The translations under genes and the position numbers were made by a program. A DNA stretch of 64,000 nt, from assembly GCA_020724465.1 (NCBI GenBank), contig DYGX01000007.1, positions 177,408-241,407 on the forward strand, in the 5' to 3' direction. The DNA comes from Thermoflexus sp. (GTDB lineage Bacteria > Chloroflexota > Anaerolineae > Aggregatilineales > Aggregatilineaceae). The notes beneath the pieces were generated by a model. That model did no database searches, was not told where the DNA came from, and saw nothing but the letters and a program-made list of their open reading frames with translations. Positions 26,125 through 34,607 of the stretch are shown piece by piece (the stretch's first letter is position 1; each line of letters opens with the position of its first letter).

Positions 26125-28320
26125 TTGCGTACTGTGATCGCGTTCAACACCGGCTGGCTGTTCCGGCCCGAGCAGGTCGACGACGGCGTGCCGGACAGCC
26201 ACTTCGAGCCGGTGACCCTGCCGCACAGCAACGTGCTGCTGCCTCACCATAATTTCGACAATGCCGAATACCAGTTTGTCTCGACCTATCGGCGGCGCTT
26301 CACGCCGCCCGCGCTGGAGCCGGGCCAGCGCCTGTTCGTCGACTTCGAAGGCGCGATGATCGCCTCGACGGTCTACCTCAATGGGGCGCGCCTGGGCGAG
26401 TATCGCGGCGGCTTCACGCCGTTCTCGTTCGACCTGACCGATCACCTTGTCCCCGGCGAAAACCTGCTGACCGTCCATCTCGACTCGCGCGAGCGGAAGG
26501 ATATCCCGCCTTACGGCTTCGTCGTCGATTATCTGACCTTCGGGGGCATCTACCGCGAGGTGAGCCTGCGGGTGGTAGACGCCTGCCACCTGGCGGACGT
26601 GTTCGTCCACACAGCGGATGTGCTGAGCGAACTACCGCGCGTCGTGATCGAAACCACGCTGCGCAACGGGTCCGGCGCGGCGCGGAACCTGGTCCTGCGC
26701 GCCGACATGCTCGACGGGGACGGGACGCTGATTGCCCAGCTTGAGACGGCGGTCGCGGCCCCGGCAGGAGATAGCACCGCGCGGCACGAGATCGCGCTGA
26801 GGCGGGGGGACTTCCGCCTGTGGACGCTCGACGATCCGGCGCTGTATACCCTGCGCGTCGAGCTGCGCGAAGACGGCACCGCGCGCGACCGGCTGGACGC
26901 CCGTTTCGGCTTCCGCCAGGCACGCTTCGAGCCGGACGGATTCTATTTCAACGGCGAGCGCCTGCCGCTGATCGGCCTCAACCGCCATCAGACCTATCCG
27001 TACATCGGCGCGGCGGCTCCCGCCCGGCTCCAGCGCCGCGACGCGGACATCATCAAGTACGAGCTGGGCTGCAACATCGTGCGCACCTCGCACTATCCGC
27101 AGTCGCGCCATTTCCTCGACCGCTGCGACGAAATCGGGCTGCTGGTTTTCGAGGAAATCCCCGGCTGGCAGCACATCGGCGACGATGACTGGAAAGCGCT
27201 CAGCCTGGAATATCTGCGCGCGATGATCGTGCGCGACCGCAACCGGCCCGCCATCGTGCTGTGGGGCGTGCGCGTCAACGAATCGGCGGACGATGTCCCG
27301 TTTTATACCGCTACCAACGCGCTCGCTCACCAGCTCGACCCGACACGCCAGACGGGCGGCGTGCGCTACATCTGGGAAAGCCAGTTCCTTGAGGACGTGT
27401 TCACCTTCAACGATTTCGGCATCCCGCTGCGCGAGCCGAACCACACCCCCTACCTGATCACCGAGTTCGGCGGGCACATGTTCCCCACCAAGACCTGGGA
27501 CCAGGAAGAGCGCGCGGTCGAGCACGCTCTGCGCCATGCGCGCGTGCAGAATCAGCAGCTTGGCATGGCGGGCGTGTCGGGCGCGATCGGGTGGTGCGCG
27601 TTCGACTACAACACGCACCAGGAATTCGGCTCCGGCGACCGCATCTGCTATCACGGCGTCATGGACATCTTCCGCCTGCCGAAATACGCCGCGGCCTTCT
27701 ACGCCAGCCAGATCGACCCGGCGCGGCGCGTGGTGCTCCAGGCTGCGACCGTCTGGTCGATGGGCGACCGCAGCGGGGGCGGGATCAACCCGCTCGTCGT
27801 GTTCAGCAACTGCGACGAAGTCGAGGTGTTCATCGGCGACGAGCGCGTGGGTCGCTTCGCGCCCGACCGGGAAACCTTCCCGCACCTGCCGCGCGCGCCG
27901 TTTGTCATCCCGATGCCGCACCAGCACATGATCTGGGGCCGGGCGCTGGCCGATCTGCGGCTGGTCGGCTATCTGAACGGACAGGCGGTCGCAGAGCAGT
28001 GCATCGCCGCGGACGGCTTGCCGCACGCGCTGACGCTTGAAGCCGACGATTCGGAGCTGGCTGCCGATGGCGCGGACATGACGCGCGTGGCGTTCCGCAT
28101 CGTGGATCGCTACGGCAACCGGCTGCCCTATACCAATCAGGTGATCACGCTGGAGATCGACGGGCCGGCGGACCTGATCGGCGAAAATCCGTTCGCGCTC
28201 GCGGGCGGGCAGGCGGCGCTTTACGTGCGCGCGCGCCACACGCCGGGCGTGGTACGCATCCGGGCCAGCACGCCGCGCCTTCCACCTGCCGAAGTGACGA
28301 TCACGCTGCGCGAAGCGTAG
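26125..28320 (+). CDS. Family 2 glycoside hydrolase, beta-galactosidase-like
   Basis: A 731-residue cytoplasmic enzyme (no signal peptide). The start codon is TTG 26125 with GAAAGGA 7 nt upstream. Domains in order: sugar-binding jelly roll (about 1-165, FVDFEGAMIASTVYLNG), Ig-like (about 170-285), TIM barrel (about 285-560) and C-terminal Ig-like modules. The acid/base is Glu386 in WGVRVNES and the nucleophile Glu447 in LITEFGGHM. It would hydrolyse glycosides imported by the preceding transporter. Beta-galactosidase is the best guess; beta-glucuronidase or mannosidase activity is possible in this family. Confidence 0.87.
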   Translation: MRTVIAFNTGWLFRPEQVDDGVPDSHFEPVTLPHSNVLLPHHNFDNAEYQFVSTYRRRFTPPALEPGQRLFVDFEGAMIASTVYLNGARLGEYRGGFTPFSFDLTDHLVPGENLLTVHLDSRERKDIPPYGFVVDYLTFGGIYREVSLRVVDACHLADVFVHTADVLSELPRVVIETTLRNGSGAARNLVLRADMLDGDGTLIAQLETAVAAPAGDSTARHEIALRRGDFRLWTLDDPALYTLRVELREDGTARDRLDARFGFRQARFEPDGFYFNGERLPLIGLNRHQTYPYIGAAAPARLQRRDADIIKYELGCNIVRTSHYPQSRHFLDRCDEIGLLVFEEIPGWQHIGDDDWKALSLEYLRAMIVRDRNRPAIVLWGVRVNESADDVPFYTATNALAHQLDPTRQTGGVRYIWESQFLEDVFTFNDFGIPLREPNHTPYLITEFGGHMFPTKTWDQEERAVEHALRHARVQNQQLGMAGVSGAIGWCAFDYNTHQEFGSGDRICYHGVMDIFRLPKYAAAFYASQIDPARRVVLQAATVWSMGDRSGGGINPLVVFSNCDEVEVFIGDERVGRFAPDRETFPHLPRAPFVIPMPHQHMIWGRALADLRLVGYLNGQAVAEQCIAADGLPHALTLEADDSELAADGADMTRVAFRIVDRYGNRLPYTNQVITLEIDGPADLIGENPFALAGGQAALYVRARHTPGVVRIRASTPRLPPAEVTITLREA

Positions 28321-28334
28321 AGCTAGCTATGCAC

Positions 28335-28377
28335 CGTCGTGTCCGCTGCTGTGGGACGGACAGCAGCGGACACGACG
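28335..28377 (+). terminator. Very strong hairpin at the end of the GH2 operon
   Basis: A perfect 18-bp stem (28335-28352 with 28360-28377) and a 7-nt loop follow the GH2 stop by 14 bp. There is no U-tract; the stem alone is likely to mark the transcript end. Confidence 0.6.
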
Positions 28378-28426
28378 CCCATCCCACGCGCGCCTGGCGC
28401 TTTGCCACTGGCTCCCGACGCACTAC

Positions 28427-28456
28427 TTGCATTTCGCCCTCTAGCCGTGGTACAGT
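28427..28456 (+). promoter_or_regulatory. Putative promoter of the response regulator gene
   Basis: TTGCAT (28427-28432), 18 bp, TACAGT (28451-28456), about 65 bp before ATG 28522. Both boxes are partial matches. Confidence 0.4.
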
Positions 28457-28521
28457 GCTAAAAATTAACACATTCCTAACCTCGCCAGACACCGGCACGA
28501 CACTCGCCGAGGTGTGCAAGC

Positions 28522-29208
28522 ATGGCCGATAAAATCCTGATCATTGACGACGATCCCGCCATTTTGAAGGTGCTGGGGATGATTCTGGAGCAGCGCGGCT
28601 TCGAAGTCCATAAGGCGCTGCGCGCCGAGGAAGGGCTGCGGGTGGCCTACCGCACCCAGCCCGACCTGGTTGTGCTCGATATCATGTTGCCCGAAATGGA
28701 CGGCTACGAGGTGCTGCGGCGCCTGCGCGAGCTGTCGGACGTGCCGATCATCTTTCTGACGGCCGTGGATGGCCCCAAACAATCGGCCAAAGGGCTGAAC
28801 ATGGGTGCCGACGATTACATTGCCAAGCCCTACGATGTGGACGAACTGGAGGCCCGCATCCGGGCGCGGCTGCGGCGCACGACCAAGGACACCATCGCCG
28901 AGGAGCTGGTCTTCGATGGCGGCGCATTCCGCATCAACTTTATCAGCCGCGAAGTCCGCGTGCGCGGCGAGATCGTGCATCTGACGCCGAAGGAGTTCAA
29001 CCTGCTCGGCGTGCTGGTGCGCAACGCCGGGCGCGTCATCACGCGCACCGATCTCGTCACCGAAGCGTGGGGGCCAGAATACGGCGACGCAATCGACAGC
29101 CTCAAGCTCTACATTCACTACCTGCGCCAGAAGATCGAGCAAAACCCGCAGCGCCCCAAATACATCCTCACGTCGCGCGGGGTGGGCTACCGCTTCGCAA
29201 ATCTGTAG
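28522..29208 (+). CDS. OmpR/PhoB-family response regulator
   Basis: A 228-residue two-domain regulator. The receiver (1-120) has the acidic pair in IIDDDP, the phosphoacceptor Asp in VVLDIMLPEMDGY, Thr in FLTAVD and Lys in AKPYD. The C-terminal winged helix contains LTPKEFNLLGVLVRNAGRVITR and the RQKIEQNP...RGVGYRF end. No histidine kinase lies next to it. Its stop codon TAG 29206-29208 is where a decamer inverted repeat array begins. Confidence 0.93.
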   Translation: MADKILIIDDDPAILKVLGMILEQRGFEVHKALRAEEGLRVAYRTQPDLVVLDIMLPEMDGYEVLRRLRELSDVPIIFLTAVDGPKQSAKGLNMGADDYIAKPYDVDELEARIRARLRRTTKDTIAEELVFDGGAFRINFISREVRVRGEIVHLTPKEFNLLGVLVRNAGRVITRTDLVTEAWGPEYGDAIDSLKLYIHYLRQKIEQNPQRPKYILTSRGVGYRFANL

Positions 29209-29340
29209 CGAAGAACAACGAAGAGCAGCTACAAGCAGCCAGGAACAGCTAAGCACGCCCGAAGCGCGGGCCGTCTCTTGCTGCTTCTTGCTGCTTTTGG
29301 CTGCCCTTAGCTGCTTTTTGCTGCCTGTCGCTGCCCCTGG
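29209..29340. repeat. Decamer inverted-repeat array A between convergent genes
   Basis: Imperfect 10-bp units run from the response regulator stop to the coding end of the convergent endonuclease III gene. The left arm reads in units such as CGAAGAGCAG, CTACAAGCAG and CCAGGAACAG; the right arm, on the opposite strand, reads CGACAGGCAG, CAAAAAGCAG, CTAAGGGCAG, CCAAAAGCAG. The two arms are therefore inverted copies around a GC-rich centre near 29260-29272. The right arm supplies the last codons and the TAA stop (Ser-Ser-stop) of the endonuclease gene. The same architecture and unit recur at 55711-55885. Likely a bidirectional terminator formed or expanded by decamer repeats. Confidence 0.8.
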
Positions 29341-30026
29341 TAATAGTCGCAGTGCGGCGCCAGCGGGCAGATCGCGCAGCGCGGATTGCGCGCGTGACAG
29401 ATCTCGCGCCCGTGCCGGATCAGGTTCAGGTGGGCCGGGTAATAGTCCTCGGGCGGGATGATCGCTTCCAGCTCCGCGTGGGCGCGCTCCGCCGTCGTCT
29501 TCGGACCGATCAGCCCCAGGCGCCGGGTGACACGGTGCACATGCGTATCAACCGGGAAAGCGGGCCGGTTGAACGCAAAGAGCAGGATAATCGCTGCCGT
29601 CTTCGGACCGATACCGTTGATTCCGGTCAGCCACGCCCGCGCCTCGTCGAGCGGCATATCGTTGAGGAAATCGAGCGTGATCGCACCCTGCCGCTCGGTC
29701 AGGTAGCGCAGCGCAGCCTGGATCCGCGGGGCTTTTTGGTTCGCCAGCCCGGCGGGGCGGATGGCGTCGATCACGGCTTCGAGCGGCGCGTCGCGCACCG
29801 CGTCCCAGGTCGGGAAGCGCGCGCACAGCGCCGTATACGCGCGATCGCGGTTGGTGTCGGATGTATTCTGGCTCAGGATGGTGCAGACCAGCTCGTCCAC
29901 CGGCGCGAGGTGCTGGCGCCAGGTGGGATAGCCGTAGGTGTCGGCAAGAATACGGGCGATGATCTGGTACTTCTCGCGGCGGACCGATAGCGTCTCCGGG
30001 TCGAGCGGCGATTGGTTCGATGGCAT
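29307..30026 (-). CDS. Endonuclease III-family DNA glycosylase (HhH-GPD, 4Fe-4S)
   Basis: A 239-residue base-excision repair protein. The helix-hairpin-helix LTGINGIGPKTAA carries the Lys typical of bifunctional glycosylase/AP lyases, the catalytic Asp lies in FPVDTHVHRV, and the C-terminal cluster CX6CX2CX5C (CHARNPRCAICPLAPHC) binds 4Fe-4S. Compared with classical Nth the N-terminus (ARILADTYGYPTW) is somewhat different, so it may be a divergent Nth-like paralogue with other base specificity. Its final codons are formed by repeat array A. Confidence 0.88.
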   Translation of the reverse strand: MPSNQSPLDPETLSVRREKYQIIARILADTYGYPTWRQHLAPVDELVCTILSQNTSDTNRDRAYTALCARFPTWDAVRDAPLEAVIDAIRPAGLANQKAPRIQAALRYLTERQGAITLDFLNDMPLDEARAWLTGINGIGPKTAAIILLFAFNRPAFPVDTHVHRVTRRLGLIGPKTTAERAHAELEAIIPPEDYYPAHLNLIRHGREICHARNPRCAICPLAPHCDYYQGQRQAAKSS

Positions 30027-30137
30027 GATCGCTTTCCGGTATGAGAATTGAAACCCAACACAAAGAACACCCCATCACAGCGTCCAACCGTACCGCAGAC
30101 ATGCTGTGTTCCGGCGGCGCTGCGGCTGCGGCCGGGG

Positions 30138-31073
30138 CTAGACAACCAGCTGATCATAGAGCAGATCAAGCGTCAACTCCGGGTGAACGGACTCCCGCGT
30201 GCGCAGCGTGAGCGCGGCAGCGGCGACTCCCAGGCGCATCGCCTCATCCGTCGGCATATCGTTGAGCAGCCCAAAGATCACCGCGGCGGTCAGCGCGTCG
30301 CCGACGCCCGTGCGGTCGATCACCTGGGTGTTCAGCGCCGGGATGTGCCCCGCGCCGCGACCGTCCGCGTAGGCCAGCCCCAGCTCGCCCAGCGTCACGA
30401 TTGCGACATCGACGCCCAGGCTGGCCAGGCACTGCGCCGTCTGGATGGCTTCCTCGCTGGTGCGCGGCGCATCCGGCTGGCCGCACAGAATGGCGGCTTC
30501 CATCGCGTCCGGCGCGACCATATACAGCTCGCCCAAAAATGGGATCAGCTTGGTCGCCAGCTCGTGCGATGTCGGATCGGCGCAGACCGGCAGATCGTAG
30601 CGGCGCCCCATGCGAAAGATCGAGCTGATGGCGCGCGGCGACAGGTTCGCGTCGATCACGATCATGGCTGCGTCGGCGAACAGGCGGCGGTGGCTTTGCA
30701 GATAGAGCGGCGAGATCGCGCTGACAATGTCGTACTCGCTCACCGAGTAGACAAGCTGCCCGTCCGGGTCGAGCAACGCGACATAGCTGCCGGTATGCAC
30801 GCCGGGTAGGCGCAGCACGCGCGAGATATCGACCCCGGCAGCCGCCGTGTGAGCGAGCACATAATCGCCGTCGTGATCCTGGCCCACAGCCGAGAGCAGC
30901 ACCGTCGGCACTTCGAGCCGCGCCAGGTTCTCGGCCACATTGCGCGCTACGCCCCCGACGCTGTTGCGCACCGTCCCCCGCACCGAGGTGCCGGTTCGCA
31001 GCGGTTCGGCTGCGTGGCCCTTAACGTCGATACCGGCCGCGCCGATCACGATGACCGGTCCATCCGGATTCAT
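30138..31073 (-). CDS. PfkB-family sugar kinase, pseudouridine kinase-like
   Basis: A 311-residue ribokinase-fold kinase. VGGVARNVAENLARLEVP near residue 40 and YMVAPDAMEAAILCG resemble PsuK (pseudouridine kinase). The C-terminal anion-hole motif DRTGVGDALTAAVIFGLL contains the catalytic Asp, with GVGD in place of the usual GAGD. No psuG (pseudouridine glycosidase) gene lies nearby, so the substrate assignment rests on overall resemblance. It is upstream of the endonuclease gene on the same strand with a 111-bp gap. Confidence 0.8.
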   Translation of the reverse strand: MNPDGPVIVIGAAGIDVKGHAAEPLRTGTSVRGTVRNSVGGVARNVAENLARLEVPTVLLSAVGQDHDGDYVLAHTAAAGVDISRVLRLPGVHTGSYVALLDPDGQLVYSVSEYDIVSAISPLYLQSHRRLFADAAMIVIDANLSPRAISSIFRMGRRYDLPVCADPTSHELATKLIPFLGELYMVAPDAMEAAILCGQPDAPRTSEEAIQTAQCLASLGVDVAIVTLGELGLAYADGRGAGHIPALNTQVIDRTGVGDALTAAVIFGLLNDMPTDEAMRLGVAAAALTLRTRESVHPELTLDLLYDQLVV

Positions 31074-31193
31074 GGCGTCGCTCCTGGGTCTTCTACCGTG
31101 CCGGGTGGCCCCGCGCCGGCGCTGACGGGTGTCGTGACTCCATTGTGCCCTAAGCGAGGGGCGGCGTCAACGCGCCGGTGCGCCGCGAACGAT

Positions 31194-31224
31194 TTGTCAC
31201 AGGATCCGGAAAGGACTATATAAT
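31194..31224 (+). promoter_or_regulatory. Putative promoter of the TPR-anchor gene cluster
   Basis: TTGTCA (31194-31199) with TATATA/TATAAT (31217-31224); the spacing is 17 or 19 bp depending on the -10 register. It lies 36 bp before ATG 31260. Confidence 0.6.
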
Positions 31225-31259
31225 GGGGATGTGATGACTGGCCGCGCACGAGGGCACTG

Positions 31260-31628
31260 ATGGATACTCGCCAACCGGACAACACCCCGAACCTGGAGCA
31301 GCTCATGCAGCTCGGGATCCAGAGCGCGCGTTTTGGCAACAAGGAAAACGCGCGTGTGATCTTCCAGCAGGTGCTCGACGCTGACAAGCAGAACGAGCGC
31401 GCCTGGTTGTGGATGGCCGCCGTCGCCGAGACCCCGGACGAGCGCATGCGCTATCTGAACACGGTGCTTCGCATCAATCCGAACCATCCAACGGCGCTGC
31501 GTGAACTCAAGCAGTTGCAGGCCAAGCAAGAGTCCAACGTGAGCCAGGCTATGCGCTACGGCTTTCTGATCCTGGCCGTCATCCTGGTGCTGATTGTGCT
31601 CGCCATGGCCGTCCTCATTCTGGCCTGA
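31260..31628 (+). CDS. TPR-like protein with C-terminal membrane anchor (paralogue 1)
   Basis: A 122-residue protein. Residues about 12-85 form a TPR-like helical module with the signature ERAWLWMAAVAETPDERMRYL and VLRINPNHPTA. One strongly hydrophobic helix (LILAVILVLIVLAMAVLILA) ends the protein, so the module faces the cytoplasm from a C-terminal anchor. The module recurs in three neighbouring genes (31765, 32478, 34111). Function unknown; such modules usually mediate protein-protein contacts. Confidence 0.8.
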   Translation: MDTRQPDNTPNLEQLMQLGIQSARFGNKENARVIFQQVLDADKQNERAWLWMAAVAETPDERMRYLNTVLRINPNHPTALRELKQLQAKQESNVSQAMRYGFLILAVILVLIVLAMAVLILA

Positions 31629-31764
31629 GACCTTTTACCCTCTGGCCCTGCGCGCCAACCCGGTATAAGATACATCCTCGGACGAGCCAGCCCGCCGGGA
31701 CGGCCCCGCTCATCAGCCCAGGAGCGCCGGACGCCGCCCGGCAGACCTGCCAGGATCAAACGCG

Positions 31765-32481
31765 ATGCCTGACGACGACCTGCAACGCCTGCTGCGATCC
31801 GGGATCGAGGCCGCCCGGAGCGGCCGCCACGCCGATGCGCGGGCGATTTTCGATCAGGTCGTCGCACGCGATCCGGATCAGGAACTGGCCTGGCTCTGGA
31901 AGGCAACGGTCGCCGAAACGGTAGACGAGCGCCGCGCCTGCCTGCGCCGCGTGCTGGTGATCAACCCCGAAAATCTGCAGGCCGGGCAGGCCCTTGAACG
32001 CCTCGCGCGCCAGGCGGCCCCCGGCCCGTCCGCCGACCGGGCCGCGCTGCTGGCCGGCGACATCCCCCCGCGCCGGAGTTCTCGCCTGCTGGCGACGGGG
32101 TTCATCGCCGGCGGGGTGGCGCTGATCGCGCTCGGCGCGGTGCTGATCGCCGGATCGCTGCTGGGCGGCCCGGCAGAGCCGACCCCGGATCCGGCAGCGC
32201 GCCCGGCCTGGGTGCTGACCGCCACCGTGCGCGCGCCGCTGGCCCCGGCCTATCCCGCCACGGCGACCCCGCTCGGCGGGGAAGTGCGCACCATTCCCGC
32301 GCGCGCCCCAGAACTGCCGGCGACCTGGACGCCGACCGCCACCTGGACGCCCTCAGCCGCCGGGCCGGATGCTACGCCGGCCACCACAGGCGAGATGCAG
32401 ACGCTGAGCGAGAGCTGGCCGCCGGGAGTCCCTTCGCCCGACCCCTGCGACCTGTGCAGCAAGGAAGGCCGCCATCAATGA
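31765..32481 (+). CDS. TPR-like module, membrane anchor and Pro/Thr-rich tail (paralogue 2)
   Basis: A 238-residue protein. Residues about 5-80 repeat the module (ELAWLWKATVAETVDERRACL, VLVINPENLQA). A transmembrane helix follows at about 107-132, then an extracytoplasmic Pro/Thr/Ala-rich tail with ATWTPTATWTPSA-type repeats and two Cys (DPCDLC). The stop overlaps the start of the next paralogue (ATGA at 32478-32481), so the two are translationally coupled. Confidence 0.8.
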   Translation: MPDDDLQRLLRSGIEAARSGRHADARAIFDQVVARDPDQELAWLWKATVAETVDERRACLRRVLVINPENLQAGQALERLARQAAPGPSADRAALLAGDIPPRRSSRLLATGFIAGGVALIALGAVLIAGSLLGGPAEPTPDPAARPAWVLTATVRAPLAPAYPATATPLGGEVRTIPARAPELPATWTPTATWTPSAAGPDATPATTGEMQTLSESWPPGVPSPDPCDLCSKEGRHQ

Positions 32482-33983
32482 CTCATCCTGAGACACCGCC
32501 GAGCACAGATGATCTTCTGCGGCGCGGAATTGACGCCGCGCAGTCCGGCGACCGCACTACCGCCCGCCACCTGCTGGAGCAGGCGCTGCAAATCGACGAG
32601 CGCAGCGAAAAGGCGTGGTTCTGGCTGGCTGCTGTGGTGGATTCGGTCGACGAGAAGCGCATCTGCCTGGGGAACGTGCTCATGATCAACCCCCTCAACG
32701 ACCGCGCGCGGCGGCTGCTGGAGCAGTTGGAGCGGCAAGCCGCACCAGCAGCAGAGGGGACGCCCGCGTCAGAGGACAGCGAACCGGCGCCCGCAGCCCC
32801 CGCGCCGCCGAGCACGTTGAACATGGCGCTGATCGTGGGCGTGCTGGCCGTGATCGCGCTGGTAATTGTGATCGCGCTGCTGCTCAACCGGGGCGGCAAG
32901 CCCGAGCCGGAGCCGGTGGTCGTTCCGCCGGCAGGGCAGCTCGCCGCGCAGCCGACGCGCACGCCCGGCGCAGGTGCCGGGGTTCCGGCGACACCCGCCG
33001 AGACTCCAACCCCAGGCGGGCCAACCCGCACGCCGGTGCCGACCTGGACGCCGGCGCCCAGCGCCACGCCGCTCAACCGCGGCCCCGCCACGCCGCTCGC
33101 CCCGCCCCCCACCGGCCTGAGCGGGCGCATCGTGATGCGCTCCGGGCTGGTGCTCGGCGACGAGCGCCTTCAGCCGATCGTGCTGGCCGCGCCGGACGGC
33201 AGTCAGATGCGCACTGTCTCGGAAGGTGGCGAGCGGGGCACCGCGCCCGCTCTCTCCCCGGATGGCCGCTACCTGGCCTATGTCGAACTGACCAGCACGC
33301 GCGAGCAGATCCTCAAGGTGCTGCGCCTCGACCGGCCCGGCGCGGCCTGGTTCTGGGGCGGCACGCCGCGCCTGATTCTTCAAGACATGCCGTCGTGGTC
33401 GCCCGACAGCGCGTGGATCGTCTTTACCGCGACCAGCTTCAACGATCAACTCCCCGACCTCTACCGCGTAACCGGCTTCGGAGAGGGACAGGTTCCCGCG
33501 CTGGAGCGGCTCACGCAGGACAACGCCATCGAGAGCTGGCCGTCGTTCTCGCCCGATGGATCGCAGGTGGTCTACGCGGTAGATGACTCGGCAAGCGGCG
33601 GCGCGACCGAGCTGCGCATGCTCGACATCGCCTCGCGCCAGACCCGCGACCTGACCAGCAACGGGGACGCGCTGATCGAGTCCTCGCCCGATTGGTCGCC
33701 CAACCCCAACCGGCCCTTCATCGTCTTCCATGCCCGCGAAGCCGGCGCAGAGCACAGCGACATCTACTGGGTGCGGGCCGATGGCGGTCAGCCGCCGGAG
33801 AAGATTATCGCCTCGGACGCGTCCGACATCCACCCGCGCTTCTCGCCCGATGGCCGCTTCATCCTCTTTTCGTCCAACCGCACCGGCAACTGGGATGTGT
33901 TCATCTACGAAATTGCCTCGGGCGAGACGTTCCAGGTGACCACGGCGACGACGGTCGAGATCGCGCACGACTGGGCACCCTAG
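32478..33983 (+). CDS. TPR-like module, membrane anchor and TolB-like beta-propeller (paralogue 3)
   Basis: A 501-residue protein. Residues about 10-85 are the cytoplasmic TPR-like module (KAWFWLAAVVDSVDEKRICL). A membrane helix at about 115-137 is followed by a Pro/Thr-rich stalk, and residues about 215-500 form a WD40/PD40 propeller with repeated motifs SPDGRYLAYV, SPDSAWIVFT, SPDGSQVVYA and SPDGRFILFSSNRTG as in TolB. ATG 32478 overlaps the upstream stop and has AAGGAAGG in front. A propeller outside linked to a TPR inside suggests a sensing or scaffolding role; this is inference. Confidence 0.85.
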   Translation: MTHPETPPSTDDLLRRGIDAAQSGDRTTARHLLEQALQIDERSEKAWFWLAAVVDSVDEKRICLGNVLMINPLNDRARRLLEQLERQAAPAAEGTPASEDSEPAPAAPAPPSTLNMALIVGVLAVIALVIVIALLLNRGGKPEPEPVVVPPAGQLAAQPTRTPGAGAGVPATPAETPTPGGPTRTPVPTWTPAPSATPLNRGPATPLAPPPTGLSGRIVMRSGLVLGDERLQPIVLAAPDGSQMRTVSEGGERGTAPALSPDGRYLAYVELTSTREQILKVLRLDRPGAAWFWGGTPRLILQDMPSWSPDSAWIVFTATSFNDQLPDLYRVTGFGEGQVPALERLTQDNAIESWPSFSPDGSQVVYAVDDSASGGATELRMLDIASRQTRDLTSNGDALIESSPDWSPNPNRPFIVFHAREAGAEHSDIYWVRADGGQPPEKIIASDASDIHPRFSPDGRFILFSSNRTGNWDVFIYEIASGETFQVTTATTVEIAHDWAP

Positions 33984-34013
33984 CGCCGCCCTCGTGCTCT
34001 CAACCCGCCGCAG

Positions 34014-34037
34014 AAAGCCGGGCGCGCGCCCGGCTTT
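34014..34037 (+). terminator. Terminator after the propeller gene
   Basis: A perfect 24-bp palindrome, AAAGCCGGGCGC and its complement, followed by TCGTTT. The stem with adjacent T residues fits an intrinsic terminator; by symmetry it may act in both directions. Confidence 0.7.
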
Positions 34038-34110
34038 TCGTTTATACTATGGGCTAGGACTCAGGTACTAACTTCGCGCCCGGTTGGCGCGCGAGGTGCG
34101 GGAAGGCAGC

Positions 34111-34518
34111 ATGGAAGCATCCCCCGATTTGCTGAACACGTCGAAAGAATTTATCGAGTACTTCAAAGCTGGCAAAGAGGCCGCGCGCCAGGGCGATCGC
34201 GCTCTGGCGCACCGCCTGTTCCGGCAGGCGATCGAGATCGATCCCTACCACGAGCAGGTGTGGCTGTGGCTCGCCAGCGTGGTCGAGAGCGATGCGGACC
34301 GGCGGGTGTGCTTCGAGAACGTGCTGGAAATGAACCCGTCCAACCCGACGGCGCGCCGTCAGCTGATGATTCTGGACGAAAAAGCCGCTGCTGCGGCCCT
34401 GGCCGCCGCGCAGCCGCGCAGGCGCCGCCGCTGGTGGCGCTGGCCGCTGCGTCTGATCGCAGCCCTGCTTGGAGTAGCCGCCGGCATCGGTGGTGGGATG
34501 GCGCTTGGCTTCATCTAG
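34111..34518 (+). CDS. TPR-like module with C-terminal membrane anchor (paralogue 4)
   Basis: A 135-residue protein. The module (EQVWLWLASVVESDADRRVCF, VLEMNPSNPTA) is the most divergent of the four. A very basic stretch PRRRRRWWRW precedes a C-terminal hydrophobic helix rich in Gly and Ala. ATG 34111 is preferred over the in-frame 34084 start because GGGAAGG lies just upstream. It precedes the M50 protease by 90 bp. Confidence 0.75.
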   Translation: MEASPDLLNTSKEFIEYFKAGKEAARQGDRALAHRLFRQAIEIDPYHEQVWLWLASVVESDADRRVCFENVLEMNPSNPTARRQLMILDEKAAAAALAAAQPRRRRRWWRWPLRLIAALLGVAAGIGGGMALGFI

Positions 34519-34607
34519 TGGGGAATGACGTTGCCTGTCGGCAGCGGCGCCCTTTCTTGGCAAAATCTTGATAACCGCGTTCTTCTAGCAAAGGCGAGAG
34601 ACTGGTT

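Noticed and set aside
29307..30026. MutY-type glycosylase
   Set aside because: No C-terminal MutT-like domain is present and length and cluster spacing fit endonuclease III.
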